A stretch of DNA of 37,378 bases, taken from contig NZ_JAHBBE010000025.1 in assembly GCF_019331805.1 (NCBI RefSeq), forward strand, positions 1-37,378. The letters run 5' to 3'. Position 1 is the first letter of the stretch, and every line of letters starts with the position of its first letter. This stretch comes from Bifidobacterium pongonis. Lineage in GTDB: Bacteria; Actinomycetota; Actinomycetes; Actinomycetales; Bifidobacteriaceae. A model generated the notes under the pieces. It did no database searches and was not told the DNA's origin. It saw only the letters and a list, made by a program, of their open reading frames with translations. The translations under genes were made by a program, and so were the position numbers. Shown piece by piece: positions 28,118-36,691 of the stretch.

Positions 28118-28699
28118 TTAGAAGCGCAGGCGCATTTGGTGCCAGACTACGTCGCCGTGGGTTGATTCGGACACGCCTTCGTCCACGTAGCCGAAACGAG
28201 CGTAAAAGCCGATAAGCCGATCCTTGCAGGTCAGCACGAGCCCGGAGCACCCGGAAACACGCGCATCGTCGATCACATGCCGCATCAGCATGCTCGCATA
28301 GCCATGATGCTGGTAGGCGGGCGCGGTATCCACACCGAAGATCATCTGCCAGGCGCCTCCCGGATTGTGCAACTTGGCGTCATCGTACATGTCATCGGTC
28401 AGATCGGGGGAGTCGGTAGCGAATCCGTTGATGAACGCGACCAAACGCCCGTCATGAACGGCGGCGGATGCGTTAGCACGCTTGCCACCGTCAACCGCGC
28501 CATGAGCGGTACCGGCCGCAGCTACAGCCAGTGCCGTAGCGTCGGCTTCGTCATCGACCAGCAGCCAGAAGCAGTCCGGATACACCGCGAGCCGATCGCG
28601 CAACGCGTCGGCGCTCGCGGCCTCGGCGGCGGGGAAGCATGTGGCTTCAACCGCGGCGATGGCCGGCAAATCGGCCATGGTGGCATGTCGGATCAGCAT
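28118..28699 (-). CDS. GNAT-family N-acetyltransferase
   Basis: The 193-residue protein begins MLIRHATMADLPAIAAVEATCF, typical for GNAT motif C/D. It contains the acetyl-CoA pyrophosphate loop region YQHHGYASMLMRHVID (Q/RxxGxA pattern) and ends with DRLIGFYARFGYVDEG, the usual beta-6/beta-7 part. An Ala-rich loop (about 55-80) is inserted before the third strand. The substrate (small amine or protein N-terminus) is unknown. ATG 28699 has AAGGAG (complement of 28706-28711). It is the last gene of a minus-strand run thrC, MFS, small protein, GNAT, though each has spacing that allows its own promoter. Confidence 0.85.
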   Translation of the reverse strand: MLIRHATMADLPAIAAVEATCFPAAEAASADALRDRLAVYPDCFWLLVDDEADATALAVAAAGTAHGAVDGGKRANASAAVHDGRLVAFINGFATDSPDLTDDMYDDAKLHNPGGAWQMIFGVDTAPAYQHHGYASMLMRHVIDDARVSGCSGLVLTCKDRLIGFYARFGYVDEGVSESTHGDVVWHQMRLRF

Positions 28700-28799
28700 A
28701 GTGCGCTCCTTGTCTGACTGAACTCTCCGCTCGACCCCTGCTCGACCCCTGTCTGAGCCCTGATTGAATACCGGCTCATTCGCCGCGCTCCGCCCACGG

Positions 28800-28967
28800 T
28801 CAGCCGCGCTTGGAACCCTGCCTGCTGATGCCGCCCTTATGGCCGGTCGCCTTGAACGGCATCGCCGACCCGACCCGCCCGCGAACCTGCTGTGGGACCC
28901 CGCCGAACCCGTTACGCTGCCTGATCTTGTCCATCATCGCCTGATTCGGCGTGCTTTTCTTTGCCAT
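28800..28967 (-). CDS. Small basic conserved-looking protein, 55 aa
   Basis: The proposed protein starts at ATG 28967 (MAKKSTPNQAMMDKIRQRNG) and has 55 residues rich in Lys/Arg/Gly/Gln, without a membrane segment. The composition and the clean N-terminus look like a real small cytoplasmic protein. The frame is open further to 29069, but that part looks non-coding. No strong ribosome-binding site is seen before ATG 28967. I do not recognise a family. A positively charged, Gly-containing C-terminus (KATGHKGGISRQGSKRG) would fit nucleic-acid or ribosome binding, which is inference. Confidence 0.55.
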   Translation of the reverse strand: MAKKSTPNQAMMDKIRQRNGFGGVPQQVRGRVGSAMPFKATGHKGGISRQGSKRG

Positions 28968-29052
28968 GGGAAACGATGCTAGTCGCCGTTCCGGAGCCGC
29001 GCCCGCAGCCGTCCGATGCGCAGAACCGCGCCCGCCCGCCAGCCACCAACGG

Positions 29053-30432
29053 TCACCTGCGCCCGCCATGAATCACATGCGCGAACCCCAGGTAAATCAC
29101 CCACGCGACCGGCACCACCACGGCGAACACCGGGTAGAACCACGCGATCGGCAGATGTCCATAGACCGCGCCCGCCAGCACCGGCCCCAATGCCATGCCC
29201 AGATCGATGCCCATGTAGTAGGTGCTGTTCGCCAGCCCGCTGCGCTCGCGCCCCGCGATCACCACGGCCTGCGCCTGCGTCACCGAGCTCAGCAGTCCGT
29301 AGCTGCCGGCCATGCCGATGCCCGCGATCAGCAGATACCAGTCGTTCGTCATGCACCCCAGGGCGGCCAGCGAACCCAGCATGGCGATGGAGCATACGAT
29401 CAGCCAAAAGCGGAAGCCCTTGCTGTCGAACAGGTCCTTCAACGTGAGTCGCAGAATGAGCAGCGCCACCGCATAGCAGACGAAGAACAGGTCGGACGAC
29501 ACCGCAAGATGCCGCGCGCCAATGTAGTCGACGAGGAACGACTGGTTCGCGAAGTAGGGGATGGCGAACATCATGAACACGGCGGTCAGCGGGATTGCGC
29601 GCGGTTCGACCAGATTCCGCAGGCGCAGCCGATGCCGCATATGCGTGCCGATTGGCGTGGCGCTGCCGGTCCCGTCGGTTCCGCAGGTTCCGTCGGTCCC
29701 GCTGGTCCTGCCGGTCCCGTCGGTTCCGTCGCCAGCCTCAGTGCCGGCTCCGGCGTTCCTTCTCGCCGGGTCGCCGCCGTTGCGCACCAGCAGCACGACG
29801 ATCAGCGTGCACACGTTCATCACCAGCGACGCCACGAAGGTCAGGTGGTAGCCGACCAGTTGGTGCAGGCGGATGCCGAGCGCCGGTCCGACCGCGATGG
29901 CCAGCGCGTTCACGATGCCGTACAGTCCCATGCCCGCGCCCATATGCCGGATCGGCAGCAGCAGCGACACCCATGTCGCCAGACACACCGAACCGCAGGC
30001 GAAACCGAGGCCGTTGACTACACGCGCCGCGATGAGCATGCCGGTGGAGCCGGCGAGACAGTACATGATGCCGGCCGCGATATACAGCAACGTGCCGGCC
30101 GTCACGAGCAGCCGTTTGCTCACCAGGTCCGACAGGTTGCCCGCAATGGGGCGGCAGAACAGCGAAACGAAGCTCATCACACCGGCGACGACGCCCATCA
30201 GTATGCCGGTGGCGCCGAGGGATTCCCCGTACCCGGCCACGATCGGCGTGACGGTCATATTGCTGGACATGAAGAAGAAGGTCGCGAGCATGACCAGCGC
30301 CACGTCGCGCGTGATGAGCCGGTCCTTCGGGGCCTTGCCCGTGGTTTCCGTGGTTCCCTTGGTTCCCGTGTTTTCGCCGTTTCCGCTATTTCCGCCGTTC
30401 CTGCCGATCGTGCCGTTCTTCGATTCGTTCAT
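29053..30432 (-). CDS. MFS transporter
   Basis: This 459-residue integral membrane protein has about 12 predicted helices in two halves. The first half carries the loop motif GNLSDLVSKR between helices 2 and 3, a form of the MFS motif A (GxLaDrxGrk). The second half begins near residue 290. A polar N-terminal leader of about 35 residues (Asn/Gly/Thr) and a central cytoplasmic loop rich in Gly-Thr-Asp are both low complexity. Substrate is not evident; the nearest look is to drug/sugar efflux MFS. ATG 30432 has GGAGGCGAAAGG upstream. It lies between thrC and the small basic gene on the same strand. Confidence 0.88.
   Translation of the reverse strand: MNESKNGTIGRNGGNSGNGENTGTKGTTETTGKAPKDRLITRDVALVMLATFFFMSSNMTVTPIVAGYGESLGATGILMGVVAGVMSFVSLFCRPIAGNLSDLVSKRLLVTAGTLLYIAAGIMYCLAGSTGMLIAARVVNGLGFACGSVCLATWVSLLLPIRHMGAGMGLYGIVNALAIAVGPALGIRLHQLVGYHLTFVASLVMNVCTLIVVLLVRNGGDPARRNAGAGTEAGDGTDGTGRTSGTDGTCGTDGTGSATPIGTHMRHRLRLRNLVEPRAIPLTAVFMMFAIPYFANQSFLVDYIGARHLAVSSDLFFVCYAVALLILRLTLKDLFDSKGFRFWLIVCSIAMLGSLAALGCMTNDWYLLIAGIGMAGSYGLLSSVTQAQAVVIAGRERSGLANSTYYMGIDLGMALGPVLAGAVYGHLPIAWFYPVFAVVVPVAWVIYLGFAHVIHGGRR
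29664..29733 (-). repeat. Gly/Thr/Asp-coding repeats in the MFS central loop
   Basis: Degenerate units of the type CCGTCGGTTCCG / CCGGTCCCG run for about 70 bp. On the coding strand they give a GTDGTGRTSGTDGTCGTDGTG-like loop (broken Gly-Thr repeats). They look like expansion of short units in a tolerant loop. Confidence 0.7.
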
Positions 30433-30650
30433 GCCTTTCGCCTCCGGGTTCCGTATAGTAGCGGACGAAAACGGCGGAATGCATCGCGGATATTACGAAA
30501 GACCGATGCTGGCCGTGGTTGGTGCGTTGGTCGGTCGGGGCACCGTGAGTGCCTAGTGGGATGCGCAGTGGGTGCACGATGAGGTGCATGACGGGCGTTC
30601 AGCAAGCGCCGCAATCACTGAAACCGCCGTAATCACCACAACCACCGCAA

Positions 30651-30711
30651 AAAGGGCATCCGCCCGGCTGCGGACGGTCCAAACCGTCACCGCACCGGGC
30701 GGATGCCCTTT
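30651..30711 (-). terminator. Terminator of thrC
   Basis: AAAGGGCATCCGCCCGG (30651-30667) pairs perfectly with CCGGGCGGATGCCCTTT (30695-30711), and inner GCGG/CCGC and ACGGT/ACCGT helices extend it. On the minus strand the hairpin is followed by a T-run (complement of AAAAA at 30649-30653), correct for thrC. The 454-bp gap 30433-30886 otherwise holds the MFS promoter region and the 19-bp repeat. Confidence 0.8.
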
Positions 30712-30755
30712 CGTTCGACGTAAGCGAAATTCAGCGAGAGCGAAATTCGGCGTAA

Positions 30756-30885
30756 GCGAACCCGCTACCCGAGAGCGAACCCGCTACCCGAGAGCGAACC
30801 CGCTACCCGAGAGCGAACCCGCTACCCGAGAGCGAACCCGCTACCCGAGAGCGAACCCGCTACCCGAGAGCGAACCCGCTACCCG
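30756..30885. repeat. 19-bp x 7 tandem repeat downstream of thrC
   Basis: GCGAACCCGCTACCCGAGA is repeated at 30756, 30775, 30794, 30813, 30832, 30851 and 30870, essentially identically, ending one base before the complement of the thrC stop codon (TCA at 30887-30889). A degenerate GCGAAATTC series precedes it (30724-30755). It is transcribed as part of the thrC 3' untranslated region, before the terminator. The near-identity points to recent expansion. Confidence 0.95.
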
Positions 30886-30886
30886 T

Positions 30887-32374
30887 TCACAGCGCCTTGG
30901 CCGCGCCCTCCACGAAGCCAGACATGCCGTCAACCTCCACCACGTTGTTGAAGCGCACGTCGGCGTTCTCCAGCCCACGCAGCGCGGCGGGGGCGGTGGT
31001 GCCGGTCGCCTCGGCGAGCACGTCCATGCATTCGAAGTCGGTGCCGGTGGCGTCGAGGCCCAGGGACTCGTTCACCACGCGCGGGAACTTGTACGGGCTT
31101 GCGGTGGCGAGCAGCACGCGCGGGGTCAGCGGGTCGCGCGGCATCTGCTGCATGACGAAGTAGCCGCACGCGGTGTGCGGGTCGATCACGTAATGGTTCT
31201 TGTTCCAGCAGTCGGCGATCATCTCGCGCACCTGGTTCTCGTCGGCCCAGCCGGTGCCGAAGATCTGGCGGATCTTGGCGAGCAGGGTGCTCGGGACCTC
31301 GTACGCGCCCCACTGCTTGAGATCGTTCATGAGCATGGAGATGAGTCGCGCGTCCTTGTCGGACAGGTAGTACAGCATGCGTTCCAGGTTCGAGGAGACC
31401 AGGATGTCCATCGACGGGCTGATGGTCTGGAAGAACGGGCGCTGACGGTTGTAGGTGCCGGTGGTCAGGAAGTCGAACAGCACGTTGTTCTTGTCGGAGG
31501 CGACGACCAGGTGCTTGACGGGCAAGCCGAGCAGCTTGGCGTAGTAACCGGCGAGGATATCGCCGAAGTTGCCGGTCGGTACGACGAATTCGACTTCGTC
31601 GCCCACGTTGATGACCTGCTGTTCGAGCAGCTGCGCGTAGGCGGAGAAGTAGTAGACGACCTGCGGCACCAGGCGGCCCACGTTGATGGAGTTCGCGGAG
31701 GACAGCACCACATGCGCGTCGCCCGCGAGGCGTTCGGCGAGTTCCTTGTCGCCGAAGATGCGCTTCACGGCGGACTGGGCGTCGTCGAAGTTGCCCTTGA
31801 CCGCGCACACGTTCACGTTGGAACCGGACTGCGTGGTCATCTGCAGTTCCTGCACCTGGCTGACCTTGCCTTCCGGGTAGAAGACGGTGATGCCGGTGCC
31901 GGCCGCGTCCGCGAAGCCGGCGAGGGCGGCCTTGCCGGTGTCGCCGGAGGTGGCGGTGACGATCATGATCTTCTCGTTCGGATCGCCGTCGGCGGGCGTG
32001 GTGCGCGCCATGAAGCGGGGGAGGATCTGGAGCGCGACGTCCTTGAACGCGGAGGTCGGGCCGTTGAAGAGTTCCATGACGAAGTCGTCGCCGAGCGGCT
32101 TGACCGGGGTGATCTTCTCGTCGAGCCACTGGTCGCCGTAGGCTTCGGCGATGCACTGCGCGAGTTCCTCATCGGTGAAGTCGGGCAGCAGTGCGCCGAG
32201 CACGCGCTGGGCGATGGCCTGGTAGGACATGCCGGCGAGGTCGTCGATCGCGACCTTGGTTTCGCCAAGCTGATCGGAGACGAACAGACCGCCGTCGTCG
32301 GCGAGTCCGAGGCGGATGGCCTGCTTGGAAGTGAGTGAATCGGTGGTGCTTCGCGTGGAATGGAACGTGGTCAC
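30887..32374 (-). CDS. thrC: Threonine synthase
   Basis: This PLP enzyme converts O-phosphohomoserine to threonine. The 495-residue protein is the long form (class also found in yeast and many bacteria). The cofactor lysine is Lys111 in NGPTSAFKDVALQ, and later parts include TATSGDTGKAALAGF, the phosphate-binding SANSINVGRL and VPTGNFGDILAGYYAK. GTG 32374 is chosen: it has AAGG (complement of 32381-32384) six bases upstream and begins the family sequence TTFHSTRS. The frame is open to 32470 but that part is not family-like. hom and thrB are not adjacent here. It is divergent from proA. Confidence 0.95.
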   Translation of the reverse strand: MTTFHSTRSTTDSLTSKQAIRLGLADDGGLFVSDQLGETKVAIDDLAGMSYQAIAQRVLGALLPDFTDEELAQCIAEAYGDQWLDEKITPVKPLGDDFVMELFNGPTSAFKDVALQILPRFMARTTPADGDPNEKIMIVTATSGDTGKAALAGFADAAGTGITVFYPEGKVSQVQELQMTTQSGSNVNVCAVKGNFDDAQSAVKRIFGDKELAERLAGDAHVVLSSANSINVGRLVPQVVYYFSAYAQLLEQQVINVGDEVEFVVPTGNFGDILAGYYAKLLGLPVKHLVVASDKNNVLFDFLTTGTYNRQRPFFQTISPSMDILVSSNLERMLYYLSDKDARLISMLMNDLKQWGAYEVPSTLLAKIRQIFGTGWADENQVREMIADCWNKNHYVIDPHTACGYFVMQQMPRDPLTPRVLLATASPYKFPRVVNESLGLDATGTDFECMDVLAEATGTTAPAALRGLENADVRFNNVVEVDGMSGFVEGAAKAL

Positions 32375-32508
32375 AATAATCCTTACGGTTAAGAATCTTT
32401 GACGTTGAGGTTCAACAGGCGTTAGTTTACCGGCAACCGTAGGCAGTGGGCGGGCGGTGTCCATTTCCACGGGGTGCGTTTCCGGCTCTTCCGCGCCGGT
32501 ATCCTTAC

Positions 32509-32554
32509 CCGTTGCGCCATCCGTTGCGCCATCCGTTGCGCCATCCGTTGCGCC
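32509..32554. repeat. 12-bp tandem repeat in the thrC-proA divergent region
   Basis: CCGTTGCGCCAT occurs three full times plus ten bases of a fourth (32509, 32521, 32533, 32545), followed by looser GCATCGCCA/GCACCGCC variants. It lies between the two divergent starts, within the 302-bp gap 32375-32676. The length could change promoter spacing. Confidence 0.9.
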
Positions 32555-32627
32555 GCCAGCTGCATCGCCAGTCGCACCGCCCGTCCCGCACGCCTCCCGG
32601 CTCCATCCCCGTGCATCACCCCGTGGT

Positions 32628-32650
32628 TTTGAAGCGCCCGCGTCTTTTGC
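32628..32650 (+). other. Short hairpin upstream of proA
   Basis: CGCCCGC and GCGGGCG (about 32628-32654) form a seven-pair stem over a GTCTTTT loop, about 25 bp before the proA start. It lies in the probable leader. Its role is unknown. Confidence 0.4.
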
Positions 32651-32676
32651 GGGCGGTATGGGGTAGGCTGGGGCGC

Positions 32677-33966
32677 ATGGAATTCCAAGAGATTTTCGAG
32701 CGGGTGTGCGCGCGTGCCGACGACGCGGCCAAGGCGCAGTCCGTTCTCGCCCGCGCCACCACCGATACGAAGAACGCGCTGCTGCTCGCCATCGCGGACG
32801 CGCTCGACGCCAATGCCGGCGTCATCGCCGAAGCCAATGCGGCCGATATGCGCGAATCGCGTGACGGCGGCATGGACGAAGGCAAGCTTGACAGATTGAA
32901 GTTCGACGAGGAGCGCGTGCACGCCGCCGCCGGTGGCGTGCGTCATGTCGCGTCCCTGCCCGATCCGGTCGGCGAGATCGTGCGCGGCTATGCGCTGCCC
33001 AACGGCATGCGCCTGACGCAGACGCGCGTGCCGATCGGCGTCATCGGCATGATCTACGAGGCGCGTCCGAACGTCACCGTGGACGTGGCGAGCCTGTGCC
33101 TGAAGTCGGGTAATGCGGCCATGTTGCGTGGCGGTCATGCCGCCGAACGCACGAACGCGGCCACGCTCGGCGTCATCGGCGAGGCCTTGCGCGCGCACGG
33201 GTTCGACGGCGCGCTCGTGCAGTCCGTCGACGATTTCGGGCGCGACGGCGCGACGGCCATGATGCAGGCGCGCGGCCATGTCGACCTGCTCGTGCCCCGC
33301 GGCGGTCGCGGCCTGATTCAGGCGGTCGTCGCCAATTCGAAGGTTCCGGTCATCGAAACCGGCGCGGGCAACGTGCACATTTACATGGATCGCGCGGGCG
33401 ACCCGGCCAAGGCCATCCCGATCATCATCAACGCCAAGACGCAGCGTATCGGCGTGTGCAACGCCGCCGAAAAGCTGATCGTGCACGCCGACGTCGCGGG
33501 CGAATTCCTGCCGGTCGCGGCCAAGGCGCTGATGGATGCCGGCGTGGAATTGCACGCGGACGAGCGCGCCTACGCGATCATCGACGGTATGCCCGAACAT
33601 GATCCGCAGCTGCTCGTGCACGCCACCGACGAGGATTGGGACACCGAATACCTTGCCCTGACCATGGGCGTCAAGGTCGTGGATTCGCTCGACGAGGCGA
33701 TCGACCATATCAACAGGCATTCCACGGGCCATACCGAATCGATCATCTCCGAGGATTACGCGGCCATCGAGGAGTTCACCGGCCGCATCGACTCCGCGGT
33801 CGTGATGGTGAACGCCTCCACGCGGTTCACCGACGGCGGCGTGTTCGGCTTCGGCGCCGAACTCGGCATCTCCACGCAGAAGATGCATGCGAGAGGCCCG
33901 ATGGGACTCACCGAGATGACCACCACGAAATGGATCGGATACGGACAAGGACAGGTGCGCGCATGA
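32677..33966 (+). CDS. proA: Gamma-glutamyl phosphate reductase
   Basis: This makes glutamate-5-semialdehyde from glutamyl phosphate with NADPH, the second step of proline synthesis. It belongs to the aldehyde dehydrogenase superfamily. The 429 residues show the family signature [17 protein letters not shown] (118-134), [10 protein letters not shown], and the catalytic cysteine Cys261 in [17 protein letters not shown] 32677 begins [10 protein letters not shown]; the upstream open frame crosses the 12-bp repeats and is rejected. The ribosome-binding sequence is weak (GGGG-rich). Its stop overlaps the next start (ATGA). proB is not in the window. Confidence 0.94.
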   Translation: MEFQEIFERVCARADDAAKAQSVLARATTDTKNALLLAIADALDANAGVIAEANAADMRESRDGGMDEGKLDRLKFDEERVHAAAGGVRHVASLPDPVGEIVRGYALPNGMRLTQTRVPIGVIGMIYEARPNVTVDVASLCLKSGNAAMLRGGHAAERTNAATLGVIGEALRAHGFDGALVQSVDDFGRDGATAMMQARGHVDLLVPRGGRGLIQAVVANSKVPVIETGAGNVHIYMDRAGDPAKAIPIIINAKTQRIGVCNAAEKLIVHADVAGEFLPVAAKALMDAGVELHADERAYAIIDGMPEHDPQLLVHATDEDWDTEYLALTMGVKVVDSLDEAIDHINRHSTGHTESIISEDYAAIEEFTGRIDSAVVMVNASTRFTDGGVFGFGAELGISTQKMHARGPMGLTEMTTTKWIGYGQGQVRA

Positions 33967-34607
33967 GTGACGTGAATGCGAAGAACGGTGCCGATGCCGG
34001 CGGGAACGGCGAGCGGGAGGGCGTGAAGTTCGGCGTCGCGGCCGGACTGCCGAACGACGGCATGAGCACGCCGATCGAGGAACTGCGCCCCGACATGAAC
34101 TTCAACAATCCCAGGTGCGTCATGCAGATCGCCTCGGAGCGTCTGAGCATCGTCCGCTACGTGTTCCTGGTGCAGATCGAGGACGGCATCGCCACCGCGC
34201 CGCAGCGCGCCTCGCTCGAATACGCCGACGCGGTGCTTATCGGCTGGCCCGAGGAGGACGGCGAAGGCGTGGTCGATGTGGACGACGAACAGTTCGAGAC
34301 GGTGCGCCGCCACATGGAGCTCATGGAGGATTACATCGCCAAGTTCACCGCGTTCGAACGCGATGGCGACGTGGACGGCATGACCGACACGTTGATCCGC
34401 ATCACCGAGCATGTGGCCGAGGTGCGCCGCCTGTACCAGCCTGACTTCCCGCTGCCCACGTTCGCGGAGATCCGCCGTGTGGTGCAGGACGAGTGGGATG
34501 AGGATATGGGCAAGATCGATCCGAAGGACGACAGCCCGACCGCCGAGGAGATCGAACGTGAGCGCGATGATCAGGATCGTGAGGCGCAGCAGGGGGAGCG
34601 TGCATGA
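33963..34607 (+). CDS. Unrecognised 214-aa acidic protein between proA and nadD
   Basis: I do not recognise the family. The protein is soluble, rich in Asp/Glu, with no signal peptide or membrane helix. A core from about residue 40 to 180 looks folded ([68 protein letters not shown]). The last 30 residues are a highly charged helix ([18 protein letters not shown]). It is coupled by ATGA overlaps to both proA and nadD. Guilt by association would put it with proline or NAD synthesis, or simply translation coupling; no function is claimed. Confidence 0.8.
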   Translation: MSDVNAKNGADAGGNGEREGVKFGVAAGLPNDGMSTPIEELRPDMNFNNPRCVMQIASERLSIVRYVFLVQIEDGIATAPQRASLEYADAVLIGWPEEDGEGVVDVDDEQFETVRRHMELMEDYIAKFTAFERDGDVDGMTDTLIRITEHVAEVRRLYQPDFPLPTFAEIRRVVQDEWDEDMGKIDPKDDSPTAEEIERERDDQDREAQQGERA

Positions 34608-35314
34608 CGGCGGCACCTGACGAGCGTCGCATGTCCGATTTGTCGGATGGTCCGGTCGCCGGCAAGCCTGCGGCTTCCGTGATCACGTCGGGTAATGCGT
34701 GGCGTTCCGCTCGTGGCAATTGGCATGTGCATCCGCGTATCGGGATCATGGGCGGTACGTTCGATCCGATTCATAACGGGCATTTGGTAGCCGCGTCGGA
34801 GGTGGCGTGGGTGTATGACCTCGATGAGGTGGTGTTCGTGCCGACGGGCCGGCCGGTGTTCAAGCTGGATAAGCATGTGACGAATGCCGAGGACCGGTAT
34901 CTGATGACGGTGATCGCCACGGCGTCGAATCCGAAGTTCACGGTGTCGCGTGTGGATATCGATCGTCCGGGAATCACGTACACGATCGATACGTTGCGTG
35001 ATTTGCGTGCGCAGCATCCGGATGCGGAGTTGTTCTTCATTACCGGCGCGGATGCTGTGGCGGAGATCATGCAGTGGAAGGATGCCGATCGCATGTGGGA
35101 GCTGGCTCATTTCGTGGCCGTCACGCGTCCGGGGTATTCCTCGCCTGAGGGTGTGAAGCTGCCGGAGGGCAAGGTGGATACGTTGGAGATTCCGGCTTTG
35201 GCGATCAGTTCGACGGATGTGCGTCGTCGTGCGCGGTCGGGTGAGCCGGTGTGGTATTTGGTGCCGGATGGTGTGGTGCAGTACATCAGCAAGCATGGCT
35301 TGTACCGCGGGTAG
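34604..35314 (+). CDS. nadD: Nicotinate-nucleotide adenylyltransferase
   Basis: This adenylates nicotinate mononucleotide to deamido-NAD. The nucleotidyltransferase motif [11 protein letters not shown] is at residues 50-60, and the second signature ISSTDVRRR near 205-213. [16 protein letters not shown] is also typical. The first 42 residues are an extra polar leader before [12 protein letters not shown] 34604 overlaps the previous stop (ATGA); a later start could give a shorter, more usual protein. With nadK in the same window, two steps of NAD(P) supply are present. Bases 35102-35228 recur exactly at the window end. Confidence 0.94.
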   Translation: MTAAPDERRMSDLSDGPVAGKPAASVITSGNAWRSARGNWHVHPRIGIMGGTFDPIHNGHLVAASEVAWVYDLDEVVFVPTGRPVFKLDKHVTNAEDRYLMTVIATASNPKFTVSRVDIDRPGITYTIDTLRDLRAQHPDAELFFITGADAVAEIMQWKDADRMWELAHFVAVTRPGYSSPEGVKLPEGKVDTLEIPALAISSTDVRRRARSGEPVWYLVPDGVVQYISKHGLYRG

Positions 35315-35355
35315 CGGTTGCGCTGCGGGTAGTGTTCCCCGGTTGTGAATCGTTG

Positions 35356-35388
35356 ACGGCCGGTCGCCTGTGATGGGCGGCCGGCCGT
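35356..35388. terminator. Bidirectional terminator between nadD and the GH3 gene
   Basis: ACGGCCGGTCGCC (35356-35368) pairs with GGCGGCCGGCCGT (35376-35388), 13 pairs with one G-T, over a short loop. It lies in the 111-bp convergent gap. Confidence 0.7.
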
Positions 35389-35425
35389 CTGTCGTATGTG
35401 TCGTATTGGTCGTCCGGCAGCGCGT

Positions 35426-36691
35426 TCAGTTGGCGAGCCCCATCTGGTATTTGAGCGTGAGGACGCGTTCGGCGCTGCGCGTCACCTTGGCCGCGAACGC
35501 CTCGTCGGAGGCGGCTTTGGCGTTCAGACCGTCGAGGATCGGCGTGACGTAGTCGGGTGCGCCGATGCAGGCGAGGTCGCCACCGGCTTCGACCAGTCGC
35601 ACGCCCAGTTCGCTCGGCTGGAAGCCGCCCAATGCGGCCGCGGAGAGCGAGTCGGACGTCACCACGCCCTGGTAGCCCTGCTTGGCGCGCAGGTAGCCGT
35701 CGATGATCGTCGGGGAGAACGCGGCCGGGGTGCTCGGGTCGATGGCTTGGTAAGTGGCGAGCGCCATCATCACCATGGCCGGTTGCGTGTTGGAGATGAC
35801 AGTGCCGAAGGCGTTGATGACGTCGCCGTCGAGCGTGGTGGTGGTGTCGAGGATGCCGTCGGTGGTGAAGTCGGTGTTGCCGGTTACGGAGCCGAGGCCG
35901 GGGTAGTGTTTGATGGAGGTTTGCACGCCGGCGTCGCGCATGCCTTGTATGAAGGCGTTGGCGTGTGCGGCGTTGCCTGCGGCGTCGAGGCCGAAGTCGC
36001 GGTCCAGTGCGCCGATGGGGGAGTTCGATGCGCGGGCGACGGTGACGGTGTCGGTTACGGGGGCGAGGTCGACGTTGATGCCGGCTTGGGCGAGTTGGGC
36101 GCCCCATTCGGCTGCGGATTGGCGGAGTTGGTCCGTGCCCATCTGGCCTTGTTGGGTGGCGCTGGGCATGGTGGAGAATCCGGTTCCTTTGAGGTGTTGT
36201 ACCTGGCCGCCTTCCTGGTCGGTGGTCATGAGGAGCTTGTTGTTGTCGGGGGCGTACGATTGCAGCGCGTCGGTGGCTTGGCGTACGTCCGCGGTGCCGT
36301 TGTTCCAGTTGCCGATGATGAGGACGGAGCCGACGTGCCTGTTGCGGATCGCGTCTTCGAGGCTTGTGGGGTCGGTGCCTGCGGAGAGCGGGGCCATGAC
36401 GAGTTGGCCGACGCGTTCCTCCATGCTCATCGCGGCGACGGCGCGGCGTGCCCGGGCGGCGGGCGTCGTGTCTGGGGTCGGGGCCGTGGTTTTGGTCAGA
36501 TCGCCGGGGAGGGAGGTTGCGGGGCTTGCGCCTGAAGCGGGGGCGTTTCCGGAACCGTTGGTGTTCCGTATGTTCATCCACAGCACGCCCAGTCCCGCCA
36601 ACGTGGCGATCATCGCGATGACGGCGATGACGGCGGTGGCGCGCAGTATGCGCTCCCTCCTGCGGCTGCGTGCGGTGGAGATGATGGTCAT
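35426..36691 (-). CDS. Membrane-anchored GH3 beta-N-acetylhexosaminidase (NagZ/LpqI-like)
   Basis: Taken from ATG 36691, the protein has 421 residues: a basic start (TARSRRRERIL), one signal-anchor helix (about 15-40), a Ser/Thr/Pro linker, and a GH3 catalytic domain. Domain features are GQLVMAPL, TTDQEGGQVQHL, APVTDTVT, KHYPGLGSVTGNTDF and the nucleophile region VVTSDSLSAAAL. KHYPGLG with Leu in place of the second His is the form seen in actinobacterial LpqI-type enzymes, which trim cell-wall N-acetylglucosamine (family knowledge). AGGAG (complement of 36697-36701) supports this start. The frame, however, stays open to 37201 through a UPF0182 fragment, so annotation pipelines may report a 591-residue fusion. 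No lipobox cysteine is seen. Confidence 0.85.
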   Translation of the reverse strand: MTIISTARSRRRERILRATAVIAVIAMIATLAGLGVLWMNIRNTNGSGNAPASGASPATSLPGDLTKTTAPTPDTTPAARARRAVAAMSMEERVGQLVMAPLSAGTDPTSLEDAIRNRHVGSVLIIGNWNNGTADVRQATDALQSYAPDNNKLLMTTDQEGGQVQHLKGTGFSTMPSATQQGQMGTDQLRQSAAEWGAQLAQAGINVDLAPVTDTVTVARASNSPIGALDRDFGLDAAGNAAHANAFIQGMRDAGVQTSIKHYPGLGSVTGNTDFTTDGILDTTTTLDGDVINAFGTVISNTQPAMVMMALATYQAIDPSTPAAFSPTIIDGYLRAKQGYQGVVTSDSLSAAALGGFQPSELGVRLVEAGGDLACIGAPDYVTPILDGLNAKAASDEAFAAKVTRSAERVLTLKYQMGLAN

